A stretch of 64,000 bases of DNA. Source: Lacticaseibacillus chiayiensis (GTDB lineage: Bacteria > Bacillota > Bacilli > Lactobacillales > Lactobacillaceae). Numbering within the stretch: the first letter of the stretch is position 1; every line of letters begins with the position of its first letter. The notes below the pieces were generated by a model that ran no database searches, was not told the origin of the DNA, and was given only the letters and a program-made list of their open reading frames with translations. Below, piece by piece: positions 9,544-16,818 of the stretch. Both the position numbers and the translations under genes were made by a program. The DNA lies in assembly GCF_004123795.1 (NCBI RefSeq), contig NZ_MSSM01000026.1:1-64000 (forward strand), given 5' to 3'.

Positions 9544-9669
9544 TGGTTGGTAGATTAAAATCAAGTGTATTTTTTGACCGTGTTTGCAAAGGGTGACAAG
9601 GCCAACATTACTACACGAGAGAAAAATGATCTGAGAAAGGTAATCAGAAAGTTGAAGGAGCGTTTTTAA
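9544..9669 (+). pseudogene. HigB/RelE-like toxin, 3' remnant
   Basis: The frame ending at TAA 9667-9669 encodes VYFLTVFAKGDKANIT and then KNDLRKVIRKLKERF, a C-terminus typical of HigB/YgjM-type RelE-superfamily toxins. It begins abruptly at the truncated ABC fragment and contains an in-frame TAA at 9556. Only about the last 40 residues survive, so no mRNase can be made. It abuts the antitoxin ATG at 9670, the usual toxin-first order of these modules. Confidence 0.75.
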
Positions 9670-9984
9670 ATGAGCAACAATGTAAAATCAAGTAGTAAGG
9701 TTCAGCGAGGCATCAACGAACTTGATGCACTATTAAATGGGAATGACCTCGGCTTTGTATTCCACACTCGGAAAATCCCAACGCCGCCTAATTACTCAGC
9801 CGAGGAAATCAAAAATATACGGAAACAAATTCCGGCCACGCAACGTGCTTTTGCGCAAATTATCGCAGCCTCGCCAAGAACTGTTGAAGCATGGGAGTCT
9901 GGTAAGAGTCATCCAACAGGCCCCACCCGTAGACTTATTCAGATAATCGCACAGAATCCCAAAGAGGCAAGAAAGTTCATCTGA
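9670..9984 (+). CDS. HigA/NadS-type XRE antitoxin, orphaned
   Basis: 104 residues. The N-terminal half carries a segment seen in NadS/HigA-like antitoxins (VQRGINELDALLNG); the C-terminal half is a helix-turn-helix (TQRAFAQIIAASPRTVEAWE, about 55-80). It normally binds the cognate RelE-family toxin and represses the operon. AAGGAG is upstream of the ATG within the toxin remnant. The gene is intact while its toxin is deleted, so it is an orphan that may still bind DNA or neutralise a toxin made elsewhere. Confidence 0.85.
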   Translation: MSNNVKSSSKVQRGINELDALLNGNDLGFVFHTRKIPTPPNYSAEEIKNIRKQIPATQRAFAQIIAASPRTVEAWESGKSHPTGPTRRLIQIIAQNPKEARKFI

Positions 9985-10049
9985 CAATCTTTAACGTGGT
10001 TTTCTAGGAATCTAGCAAAAAGACGGATCATGATACCAACTTCAAACTA

Positions 10050-10095
10050 AAATGCCCTGAAATTCTGAATAGTCTAGAATTTCAGGGCATTTTTA
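10050..10095. terminator. Strong intrinsic terminator
   Basis: AAATGCCCTGAAATTCT and AGAATTTCAGGGCATTT form a 17-bp stem followed by T residues on the plus strand; on the minus strand the symmetrical sequence also ends in a short T-run. It closes the antitoxin transcript. Confidence 0.85.
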
Positions 10096-10495
10096 TGTAG
10101 GCACAGAGACCGCGGCCTTCAATGGTGTGCTTACAGGGCATATAAACCGCGTCGAAAGGTTGATAGAGTTTGTTGTAAAAGAATAAGATAAGTCAATTAT
10201 TCTGAAGGTAAGTTCAGGTTTTAAAGCTAAAATATCAAATTATTGGAAAATAAATTCTTGAAAAATAACATCAACGCTCATTCGGGCTTCAAGGCTATTG
10301 TTAAGAAAAACACTTGCAAATTCAGGACATAAAAGCGTTCGAAATATTTGACTTTTATATCGATCTGGATTTAAATTACATTTGTGAAGGCGAAACGAAT
10401 TTGCTCTCATGTTCTTCTGATTTAAGATGCTCGGCCGGCGTCAATCGATTTATTTCTAGTAACCCCTTGTCTTTCTAGAATAGGAAAGAAAAGAA
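10096..10495. other. Intergenic, nothing recognised
   Basis: 400 bp of AT-rich sequence without a ribosome-site-led frame or clear structure. A promoter for the peptide at 10496 may lie here but was not identified. Confidence 0.4.
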
Positions 10496-10678
10496 ATGAA
10501 GAGCATATTAATTGGTATTGTTCTCGTTGGGGCATCTTCTTTGGCTCTTGCTTCATCTAGCACGAGTATTTCAGCAGAACAAAATAATCCGAACAGTGAT
10601 ACGTCAAACTGGTCAGCAAGTCAAGTTACCAATTGGTTGAACTCAGGTCGGGATAAGCTGGCGGACGCGCCAGCATAG
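10496..10678 (+). CDS. Small exported peptide, unknown
   Basis: 60 residues with a signal peptide (MKS, then a hydrophobic stretch to about residue 20, SLALASSS with a possible AXA-like cleavage) and a short polar mature part containing WSASQVTNWLNSGRDKL. GGAAAG precedes the ATG. No family was recognised. It lies 65 bp before a small membrane protein and may be co-transcribed with it. It is not Lcn972-like in sequence, so I do not assign it to the nearby exporter. Confidence 0.55.
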   Translation: MKSILIGIVLVGASSLALASSSTSISAEQNNPNSDTSNWSASQVTNWLNSGRDKLADAPA

Positions 10679-10742
10679 TTGGCTTGATAACTGGGTGATT
10701 GGTGTTTGGCACGACTAATCATCGCTGGCTGGAGGGGATCAC

Positions 10743-10991
10743 ATGAGAATTGATGACGCAACCCAAATCGTCTTCACAACGCTCGTCATCATCTGGATTC
10801 TTAAAACATCTAAAGGAAAGCTTGACAAAAGAACGAAAGGGTTAATCTGGATTATCAATGTTCTGTTGATTACTGCCAATTTTGCTGCGTATTTCCTTAC
10901 AACGGAAAATAGTAAGTGGGCATTGGCATATGATTTCTCTTTCACCTTTATTCAGCTTGTTATACTTTGGTATTTTGCGCGAAATTTTTGA
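10743..10991 (+). CDS. Small membrane protein, three helices
   Basis: 82 residues with hydrophobic segments near 9-19, 32-51 and 61-79, separated by a basic loop (KTSKGKLDKRTKG). GGAGGG lies 6-7 nt before the ATG. It is not recognised. Size and topology resemble bacteriocin immunity proteins, but no partner peptide of that class is adjacent; the upstream gene makes a signal-peptide protein. Confidence 0.65.
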   Translation: MRIDDATQIVFTTLVIIWILKTSKGKLDKRTKGLIWIINVLLITANFAAYFLTTENSKWALAYDFSFTFIQLVILWYFARNF

Positions 10992-11072
10992 AGAACTTGC
11001 GCAAGAATCTGTAAACACCCTCAGCAGTCGTCCCCTGAGCCACATTTCATTCTTTTTGCACCAAGAACCAAA

Positions 11073-11117
11073 AAAGACACCTGAATCTCAAACTCGAGAT
11101 TCGGTGTCTTCTTTTTA
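11073..11117. terminator. Bidirectional terminator
   Basis: AAGACACCTGAATCTC and GAGATTCGGTGTCTT form a near-perfect stem with A-runs on the left and T-runs on the right. It serves the small genes on the plus strand and the rhamnosidase remnant on the minus strand. Confidence 0.85.
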
Positions 11118-11145
11118 ATTCAAGTGTTTTTCGGAAATATGCGCA

Positions 11146-12444
11146 TCACTTACCCACAGTACCTTGTTGATAAGTAATCCGATAACTGCCGGCAGGGATG
11201 GTTAATTTCTGATCATCGTGCTGGACGGCAGTCGTCCAATCCTTTCCGAATTGATCCTGCACAGCTACATGTTGCGCTTGGGCTGGCAATTCGACCTGTG
11301 CTTATGCATTCATTGGGACAGCAACTTCTAAGATTCGGTTATCTGCTTCCTGCTGATAATGCACGGTGATGAGGCCTTTTACGGATGGGGTCGTGAGATT
11401 CAGGTGCGTCAGTTTGCCGGGGCGAACTTTGATTCTGAACGTTGAAAAGCCTGGTTCGATCGGCATGATGCCTAAAATGCCTTGGACGATGGTTAATCCC
11501 GGGGTGGCGCCCCATGGATGAGACAGGGTGGGGTTGGGTTTGTAGAAATTGCTCCTGGCTTCTGGGGCGATGGTGGCTTTTAGACTGTCAAGAATCGCGG
11601 CAAATGATTTGTGATCCTTTTGGTCGTTTGGATCTGTGAGCAACGTAATGGCATCGGCTGCGTGGCCGGATTCGAACAGGTCTTTGAGCATGAAGTAAAT
11701 AAAGTAGATGCTGCCGACAAATTGGCCATCGTTAGCGACAAACTGGCTTAGACGATCCGCCATCGCCTGGTCGGTATAAACGCCATAGCAAAGTGCGTAA
11801 GCGGAGGCGTGGTGCGAGGTGTGACGGTTGATTTGCTGATCGGCATTCAGTGAATCAAAAAAGCGACCGGTTGCGTCATCGTACAACTTGGCGATCAAAT
11901 TTTCCTTGATCGTTGCGGCCCGATCTTGATAGTGGGCGGCGTCGTCATCGTGATGAAGGACTTTGTCGATTTTGGCCATTGTCGAATAAGCACCGTAGAA
12001 AATCGCATTGAACGGCGTATTGTAGGTACCTTCAACAAACCCGTCACGCTCCGAAATCGGCCAGTCAACCAAGCCATCGTTGGTGACCAACCCGACTTTT
12101 TCAGCGAAGTTATCGACGCCCTTGCTATTTTTCAGGTAGTCAGTAGCATCGTAAACAATATAGTAAATTGCCGTGTGGTCCGTGCCGTAATCGTGTTCTT
12201 GCTGGCGCGCGGAACCCACACCGAGACAGCGGCCGTTAACGTATACGTCAAAGCTTTGAGCAAAAATCGGTTCATTGCCGCGAGCGAAGACAACCACAAC
12301 TGTCGTGTCATCATCGTGAGTATCAATGATCAACTGGGGACTGCGAAGGGCAACGGCATTACCGATATATGTGCCAGTTCTTCGCCAGAGTTTGGTTGTG
12401 ACTGACGTCAGATGCTTGTTGAGCGGGTAAAGGAGGGACGGCAC
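11146..12444 (-). pseudogene. Alpha-L-rhamnosidase (GH78) remnant
   Basis: The frame carries a GH78 N-terminal carbohydrate-binding-like part (IFAQSFDVYVNGRCLGVGSA) joined after about residue 115 to the C-terminal half of the (alpha/alpha)6 barrel (FVEGTYNTPFNAIFYGAYS, HPWGATPGL), then an in-frame TAA at 11302-11304. The same frame continues after that stop for 51 codons with a typical GH78 C-terminus (LTIPAGSYRITYQQG) to TGA at 11146. The middle of the protein, with the catalytic acid region, is missing, and no start with a ribosome site exists; the frame opens at GTG 12444. A family member is usually 700-900 residues. It is inactive by three lesions. Confidence 0.8.
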
Positions 12445-12477
12445 GAATGAATGCGGGTTTTTTCGTGGGGAAAAGTT

Positions 12478-12486
12478 TGCTATAAT
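12478..12486 (+). promoter_or_regulatory. Extended -10 promoter of the fluoride riboswitch
   Basis: TTGC-TATAAT, with TATAAT at 12481-12486, gives a start a few bases before the aptamer. The -35 region is poor, as is common with extended -10 elements. It overlaps the truncated 5' end of the rhamnosidase remnant. Confidence 0.65.
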
Positions 12487-12500
12487 TTTTTTGAATTGAA

Positions 12501-12571
12501 TGGCGATGGTGTTCGCCTATACGTTTAGTTGATGACACCTACCTTGGAAATGACAGGGTAGGTGTCTTTTT
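12501..12571 (+). promoter_or_regulatory. Fluoride riboswitch (crcB motif) with terminator
   Basis: GGCGATGGTGTTCGCC at 12502 followed by TTGATGACACCTACC matches the conserved fluoride aptamer (crcB RNA). GACACCTACC (12534-12543) can pair either inside the aptamer with GGTGT (12508-12512) or with GGTAGGTGTC (12557-12566), which is followed by five T residues. Fluoride binding should therefore block the terminator and turn on the two crcB genes downstream. Confidence 0.93.
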
Positions 12572-12627
12572 ATGTATGCGTGATAGAAAGCTGGCAGGAG
12601 ACGCACGAAAAGGAGAATGGACAGTTT

Positions 12628-13038
12628 ATGATGCAGCGAGAACAAGTACGGGTTGGTTGGCTAGTAGGTATTTTTGTTGGCGGGTTTTTCGGTGGTATTT
12701 TGCGTTATTGGATTAGCACATTAACAACTAATCAAGCAACAATGATGGGAACGACGATCGTGAATTTGCTAGGGAGCTTCTTGTTGGCATTGACCACTTA
12801 TGGTTGGAACATGAAGTTTGATTTACCTGAATGGTTGCTGTTAGCAATCGGGACTGGCTTGATTGGCGGTTTCACAACATTTTCCACGCTTATGTTGGAT
12901 TTCGTAAGTCTGGTTAGAACAAATGTGTTTGCGGCTATCCTGATGCTGAGCGTGAATCTTTTGGGTGGGATGCTCGCTGTAGTGGCAGGCGTGTTAGTCG
13001 CCAAATTCACGGTTGGAAAGGATCGTGGTGCTTTATGA
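12628..13038 (+). CDS. crcB1: Fluoride exporter CrcB/Fluc subunit 1
   Basis: 136 residues with four membrane helices. Family marks are GGILRYW at the start, the TTIVNLLGSF helix and the GGFTTFSTLMLD motif that lines the pore. Fluc proteins form dual-topology dimers that let fluoride out. The start at 12628 is chosen after AAGGAG; the frame from 12562 would include riboswitch sequence. It overlaps crcB2 by ATGA, so the two are translationally coupled, as expected for heterodimeric pairs. It is controlled by the fluoride riboswitch just upstream. Confidence 0.95.
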   Translation: MMQREQVRVGWLVGIFVGGFFGGILRYWISTLTTNQATMMGTTIVNLLGSFLLALTTYGWNMKFDLPEWLLLAIGTGLIGGFTTFSTLMLDFVSLVRTNVFAAILMLSVNLLGGMLAVVAGVLVAKFTVGKDRGAL

Positions 13039-13382
13039 TAATACTGATTGGAATCGGGACAGGGTTTGGAGCGGTGTGTCGCTACAGTCTGACCGTGTTA
13101 GGGCGAACTTTATGGCCGGGTAAGCCATTCGCAACGCTGGTCATTAATGTTTTGGGTGCATTTTTAGCTGGTCTTTTGGTGGGATTGCCAGTGTTGTCGG
13201 CTTTTCGACCGCTGTTATTGACTGGTTTCTGTGGCGGATTTACAACATTCTCAACTTTCACGACAGACACATTTATTTTGCTGAGGAACCATCAATGGCG
13301 ATTGGTGGTAGTTTATGGTCTGGGTAGTGTGTTGCTAGGAATACTGGCAGTGGCGGCAGGATTGACCTTGTCCGAAGTCTAA
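13035..13382 (+). CDS. crcB2: Fluoride exporter CrcB/Fluc subunit 2
   Basis: 115 residues with four helices. GFGAVCRYSL near the N-terminus, TLVINVLGAF and the FCGGFTTFSTFTTD pore motif mark the Fluc family. Its ATG overlaps the crcB1 stop (ATGA), so a two-gene riboswitch-controlled operon encodes both halves of an antiparallel dimer. It ends before a minus-strand terminator. Confidence 0.95.
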   Translation: MIILIGIGTGFGAVCRYSLTVLGRTLWPGKPFATLVINVLGAFLAGLLVGLPVLSAFRPLLLTGFCGGFTTFSTFTTDTFILLRNHQWRLVVVYGLGSVLLGILAVAAGLTLSEV

Positions 13383-13400
13383 TCAGGCTGGTTCAGAAAT

Positions 13401-13432
13401 AAAAAAGCCGCCTCAACTAATGTCGAGACAGC
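13401..13432 (-). terminator. Terminator of the 49-aa gene
   Basis: On the minus strand GCTGTCTCGAC-ATTA-GTTGAGGCGGC pairs along 11 bp using G-U wobbles and is followed by six T residues. On the plus strand the wobbles become mismatches, so it works mainly for the minus strand. Confidence 0.65.
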
Positions 13433-13453
13433 CGGAACTATGGTAACCACCAA

Positions 13454-13603
13454 TCAAAATCTTGCATTTGTTTTGGGTTGTAGGCTACTGAGGTTTGTGT
13501 AGAACAAGTCAGCCCGCAAACGAGCTTGTTCTTCTTCGTGGGGATCGCGTGGTGTGGCGATCAAATGCTCAACGCGTTTAAAAGTATGCTTGAATAGTGA
13601 CAT
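13454..13603 (-). CDS. Small basic protein of 49 residues
   Basis: Starts MSLFKHTFKRVEHLIATPRD and ends LQPKTNARF; it is amphipathic and charged with no membrane segment. AAAGGGGAG precedes the ATG at good distance, and its own terminator lies downstream. The function is unknown. A basic N-terminal helix with an acidic middle (DPHEEEQARLRADL) is seen. It is probably a real short gene because all expression signals are present. Confidence 0.65.
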   Translation of the reverse strand: MSLFKHTFKRVEHLIATPRDPHEEEQARLRADLFYTNLSSLQPKTNARF

Positions 13604-13732
13604 ATAAAACATCTCCCCTTTGGTTGCTCCTGTTTACAATTCCATTGTAGGTGCTATGTCAAAGGATTGCAATCGGTCTAGGGCAAATGGAAACGTATTC
13701 ATTGCAAAAAGTTTACAAAAAGATTGCAGATG

Positions 13733-13807
13733 TTACAATTCTTCGCAAGCGACGACAACTGGTGCGGGCATGAGCAGGCTCACGACTGTCAATAACCGTT
13801 TCAACAT
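13733..13807 (-). CDS. 24-residue lipoprotein-like peptide under a Zur-type box
   Basis: The sequence begins MLKRLLTVVSLLMPAPVVVA and then has a Cys at residue 21 and ends EEL. It resembles the signal peptide of the zinc-binding lipoprotein at 15795 (MMKRLLAGISVALL). AAAGGGG is upstream and a near-perfect Zur-type box lies at 13825-13837. It may be a decayed 5' end of a znuA/adcA paralogue or a true zinc-regulated micropeptide. No further similarity was seen after the stop. Confidence 0.45.
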   Translation of the reverse strand: MLKRLLTVVSLLMPAPVVVACEEL

Positions 13808-13824
13808 AAATAAACCCCTTTAAT

Positions 13825-13837
13825 CGTAATCATGACG
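13825..13837. promoter_or_regulatory. Zur-type operator, one mismatch
   Basis: CGTAATCATGACG differs by one base from the perfect palindrome CGTAATCATTACG found upstream of znuA. It sits just before the ribosome site of the 24-residue peptide on the minus strand. Confidence 0.6.
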
Positions 13838-13944
13838 TTTTATAGCGTGGCCTAACGATATCGATGAAGCAAGCAAAATAATGTCAGAAGGGTATTTTGC
13901 GGTTATCAGAATCTTAAAGGAAAGCGCGCAACTGGATGTTCATA

Positions 13945-14586
13945 TTAGTAGAAGGAAGGCTTATCACCTTGTGTGTTGGGTTGGTCAACGCCAAGCGACT
14001 CACCGATGTGTTGATCGGGATGATTGATGAGTTTGAAGACTAGGTCGGCAACACTACGCCGCGATACTTCGGTGCCTTTAAAGGGTTCGCCTTTTTGGGT
14101 CAGCTCATAACTCATGACATCCTTATTTGAAAGCCATGCTGGGCGGATAATCGTGTAAGCTAACTTGGAGCATTCAATGACCTTAGCCGCAGCAGCATAA
14201 GTTTCCAGGTAACCGCCGTCAAGCATTTTGTGGTTCCAGCGACCAAAAGCACCTGGAACTTCATCGTAAATACCTAACGTCGAAATCCAGATCAGTCGCT
14301 TGATATGATTAGCGTTCATCGCGTTGACAACGGAATTAGCCTGTTCTTCAATGTCATTGCCGCCTAAATTGGCATAAACGAGATCACTACCATTCATATC
14401 TTTCGTCAGCAATGGCGTGTCGGTGGCGTCGCCTTCATAAATCGTTTCCCGCTGATGATCAACGCTTTTTAGGCGTTCGGCGTGACGCAAAAACAAGTTA
14501 AGATGATGCTGGGTTTCGCGCAACAGGCGTCCGCGTACTAGCGTTGCAATTTGTCCGTGGGCGCCTAGAATTATGATATTTGCCAT
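13945..14586 (-). CDS. NAD(P)-binding oxidoreductase (NmrA/atypical SDR)
   Basis: 213 residues. The N-terminal Rossmann motif GAHGQIA near residues 8-14 and strand-helix alternation identify an atypical short-chain dehydrogenase of the NAD(P)H-binding/NmrA group. The canonical YxxxK pair is not evident; WNHKMLDGGYLETYAAAAKVI carries a comparable region. Its role is not defined: such proteins act as redox-linked reductases or sensors. AAGGAAGAT precedes the ATG. It is monocistronic between zinc-related genes, which may be coincidence. Confidence 0.85.
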   Translation of the reverse strand: MANIIILGAHGQIATLVRGRLLRETQHHLNLFLRHAERLKSVDHQRETIYEGDATDTPLLTKDMNGSDLVYANLGGNDIEEQANSVVNAMNANHIKRLIWISTLGIYDEVPGAFGRWNHKMLDGGYLETYAAAAKVIECSKLAYTIIRPAWLSNKDVMSYELTQKGEPFKGTEVSRRSVADLVFKLINHPDQHIGESLGVDQPNTQGDKPSFY

Positions 14587-14679
14587 GCTTATCTTCCTTT
14601 CTAGTTTTTAAATTAATTTCATTGTAGCACTGTTGATTTGGAAGCAGGCGGCTTGAACAAGTGTCGTCGTCGAGAGCGT

Positions 14680-14709
14680 AAAAAAAGCACGCAACAAAAT
14701 GCGTGCTTT
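14680..14709 (-). terminator. Terminator of znuA
   Basis: AAAGCACGC-(loop)-GCGTGCTTT; on the minus strand it is followed by seven T residues. It lies about 155 bp after the znuA stop and before the oxidoreductase gene. Confidence 0.75.
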
Positions 14710-14865
14710 CCGTCTGGCCGGAGGTGTCCGGTGCTTTTGACCCGGAGCTATGGTTTGTCATGTAATCAAAGCTAAGCGATTGACGAATTCGACAGGGGGA
14801 TGTGTCTTGCCGAAATTAAAAGTAGAGGAGAAAAAGTGTGGCAAACCCTCGTGGCCAGGAATAGG

Positions 14866-15795
14866 TTATTTGCTTACTGATGTATCGCTGGATGATGCCT
14901 GATTCTGAATTCTTTCAAGCTGTTCATACTGGCTGGTCATCCAAGTCCGGTAGTTTTTACCTTTTGGCAGGGTTTCGGTTACGTTTAAGACTGGGACATG
15001 GTTTTGTTCAGCCAATTTGACCAAACGTGACACCGTCTTGGAAGATGCCTGGATGTTATTAACGAAGAAGGCGATCTTCTTTTCTTTAATATCAGTTTCG
15101 ATACCGTGGATATCCTTGGCACTGTAATCGGTGCCGTCTTCGGTAGATCTGGAGAAGTGTTCATCGTTGACTTTATAGCCAAGGTAATCCAGCGCATAGC
15201 CGAAAACAGGCTCGGAAACATCAACGAGTTTGCCGTTTGCATTGGTCTTTAGCTTGTTGATTAAAGCGTTGAGATTGTCTAAAGAGGCAATATACTTCTT
15301 TGCATTGGCTTTGAACTTGGCTTTATCAGCCGGGTCTTTCTTGGCAAATCTATCAGCCAAGGCATTGGCCAACTTTGGCATGGTTCGCGGATCATACCAA
15401 ATATGTTCGTTGTCGCCTTCCTTTTTGCCCATCAGATCGTCAGCAACCTTTAAGTAATTTTTCGACTTGTTTTCTGACTTGACAACCTTGTCCATCCAGC
15501 CGTCATAGCCGATACCGCTGGCAATCACTAAATCGGATTCTGCAACTGACTTGCCGACTTTAGTGGTCGGTTCATAATCATGCGGATCCACCGCCGGATT
15601 GTCGATAATCGACTGAACCGAAACTTTATTCCCGCCAACCGCTTTGGCGACCTCACCATAAAAATCGACGCTAGCAACAACCTGAATTTTGCCGTTGCTA
15701 GAACTGGATTGCTTTGTGGCACCATTACTGCTGCATGCTACGGCGAAAATTGCCAGCAATGCGACACTGATACCTGCAAGTAATCGCTTCATCAT
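14866..15795 (-). CDS. znuA: Zinc ABC transporter substrate-binding lipoprotein
   Basis: 309 residues. Signal peptide with lipobox AVAC (Cys near 21), then a cluster A-I metal-binding fold. Visible ligand regions are DPHDYEP (His), EHIWYDPR (His), DEHFSR and the C-terminal LNVTETLPKG. These fit the zinc-binding ZnuA/AdcA-like group rather than the Mn group (compare the protein at 18449). No permease or ATPase is adjacent, so it must use another transporter's membrane parts. A perfect Zur-type box 22 bp upstream of the start predicts induction under zinc starvation. Confidence 0.88.
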   Translation of the reverse strand: MMKRLLAGISVALLAIFAVACSSNGATKQSSSSNGKIQVVASVDFYGEVAKAVGGNKVSVQSIIDNPAVDPHDYEPTTKVGKSVAESDLVIASGIGYDGWMDKVVKSENKSKNYLKVADDLMGKKEGDNEHIWYDPRTMPKLANALADRFAKKDPADKAKFKANAKKYIASLDNLNALINKLKTNANGKLVDVSEPVFGYALDYLGYKVNDEHFSRSTEDGTDYSAKDIHGIETDIKEKKIAFFVNNIQASSKTVSRLVKLAEQNHVPVLNVTETLPKGKNYRTWMTSQYEQLERIQNQASSSDTSVSK

Positions 15796-15817
15796 AAATA
15801 CCCGCTTCCTTCCAAAA

Positions 15818-15830
15818 CGTAATCATTACG
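15818..15830. promoter_or_regulatory. Zur-type operator upstream of znuA
   Basis: Perfect palindrome CGTAATCATTACG, flanked by AA/TTTT. It matches the Zur box core known from Bacillus (TCGTAATnATTACGA). Confidence 0.8.
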
Positions 15831-15913
15831 TTTTAAACCATAATGCAAGTGCAGCAAATTGACAAGCAAAATTTTTAAATTTTAATACGAAAGCAATTGG
15901 CGCCAAAATTTCA

Positions 15914-15973
15914 TTGACAGCAAAAAGACCGGCATGATAAGGTTAACTTCGTTATTTAAGCGTAATGATTACG
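15914..15973 (+). promoter_or_regulatory. Promoter and Zur-type operator of the 39-aa gene and rpsN
   Basis: TTGACA at 15914-15919 with a weak -10 around 15937-15942, then the perfect palindrome CGTAATGATTACG at 15961-15973 close to the expected start. Repression by zinc-loaded Zur is predicted. Confidence 0.7.
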
Positions 15974-15994
15974 ATTAAAAGGAGCTGAAAAGTT

Positions 15995-16114
15995 TTGGAG
16001 AAAACTGATTTGGCAAGTTCGCGGCGCCGCATGAAAAGTCCAAACATTAAAACCCGCAAGCGTGCCTTGAAGATTTTGCACGAGGCGAAACGCAACAGAC
16101 AAAAGAATCGATAA
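15995..16114 (+). CDS. Putative metal homeostasis peptide, 39 residues
   Basis: Begins with TTG at 15995 (MEKTDLASSRRRMKSPNIKT), very basic, with no Cys or His cluster. The KSPNIKTRKRALKI core matches a short family that genome pipelines in Lactobacillales call putative metal homeostasis protein (from memory). GGAG lies 11 nt before the TTG. Its promoter carries a perfect Zur-type box, and it precedes zinc-independent S14, which supports a role in the zinc-starvation response. Highly basic composition would also fit a ribosome-associated peptide. Confidence 0.75.
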   Translation: MEKTDLASSRRRMKSPNIKTRKRALKILHEAKRNRQKNR

Positions 16115-16203
16115 ACAGCAGTATACGCTTGTCAATTTACGAAAACCAGCGACGTTAGGTGGCAGGTATGCTTTAACATAGAAGAATAGGATGAGGTCAG
16201 TGA

Positions 16204-16473
16204 ATGGCTAAAATGTCAAAAATTGCCACGATCAAACGGCAGCAAAAATTAGTTCAACAGTATGCGGTTAAACGTGCGAAACTTAAAGCAAAAGGTGATT
16301 ACATTGGGCTTAGCAAATTGCCGCGCGATTCAAGTCCCGTTCGCTTGCACCATCGTGATGCATTGGATGGGCGCCCACATGCGTATATGCGCAAGTTCGG
16401 CCTTTCACGGCTTAATTTTCGCGAGATGGCGCACAAAGGGCAGATTCCAGGTGTGCGAAAAGCCAGTTGGTAG
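16204..16473 (+). CDS. rpsN: 30S ribosomal protein S14, zinc-independent paralogue
   Basis: 89 residues, complete. It lacks the CxxC...CxxC zinc ribbon of the standard 61-residue S14 and has the longer C-minus form ([46 protein letters not shown]). In Firmicutes this copy is made under zinc shortage to replace the zinc-containing S14 and free zinc. It follows the 39-residue gene by 89 bp, downstream of the Zur-type box, and is followed by a strong terminator. GAGGT is upstream of the ATG. Confidence 0.96.
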   Translation: MAKMSKIATIKRQQKLVQQYAVKRAKLKAKGDYIGLSKLPRDSSPVRLHHRDALDGRPHAYMRKFGLSRLNFREMAHKGQIPGVRKASW

Positions 16474-16559
16474 GGTTGGCAGACACCGCTGAAAAGAGCG
16501 TGGTCTTTAGTTACGGTATTGATTATTGAAAATGCTTAAAATAACATACCTATAAACAT

Positions 16560-16605
16560 AGTTCTATGAACAATCAGTGCGATTGCTCATGGAACTTTTT
16601 TTTAC
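16560..16605 (+). terminator. Terminator of rpsN
   Basis: AGTTCTATGAACAATC and GATTGCTCATGGAACT form a 16-nt stem with two mismatches, followed by eight T residues. Confidence 0.9.
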
Positions 16606-16720
16606 AGGTAATAGTAGCAAGCATATGTATTCGATTTCATTGTCTATTAGTGCAGCTTGATCAGTGATTGCCAAGAAGTAATTTGGTTAACTGATTATAA
16701 CTTTAAATGGGTTGCCAATG

Positions 16721-16743
16721 TTTTTTAAGTATACCTTAAAAAA
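16721..16743. promoter_or_regulatory. Candidate manganese-repressor operator
   Basis: TTTTTTAAG-TATAC-CTTAAAAAA is a perfect 9-bp inverted repeat 75 bp before the Mn ABC operon. Shape and composition resemble DtxR/MntR/ScaR-type boxes that control psa/mts/sca operons. The regulator gene is not in this window. Confidence 0.55.
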
Positions 16744-16818
16744 CACTTGTCAGTAGGCTTGGTTTTCTGTAAGCTAAGAGTGGAAGCAAATTAGGTCACC
16801 CTAAAATTGGAGGTTCTT

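Noticed and set aside
16262-16492. 76-codon frame overlapping rpsN
   Set aside because: Shadow of the S14 gene in another frame; S14 is unmistakable.
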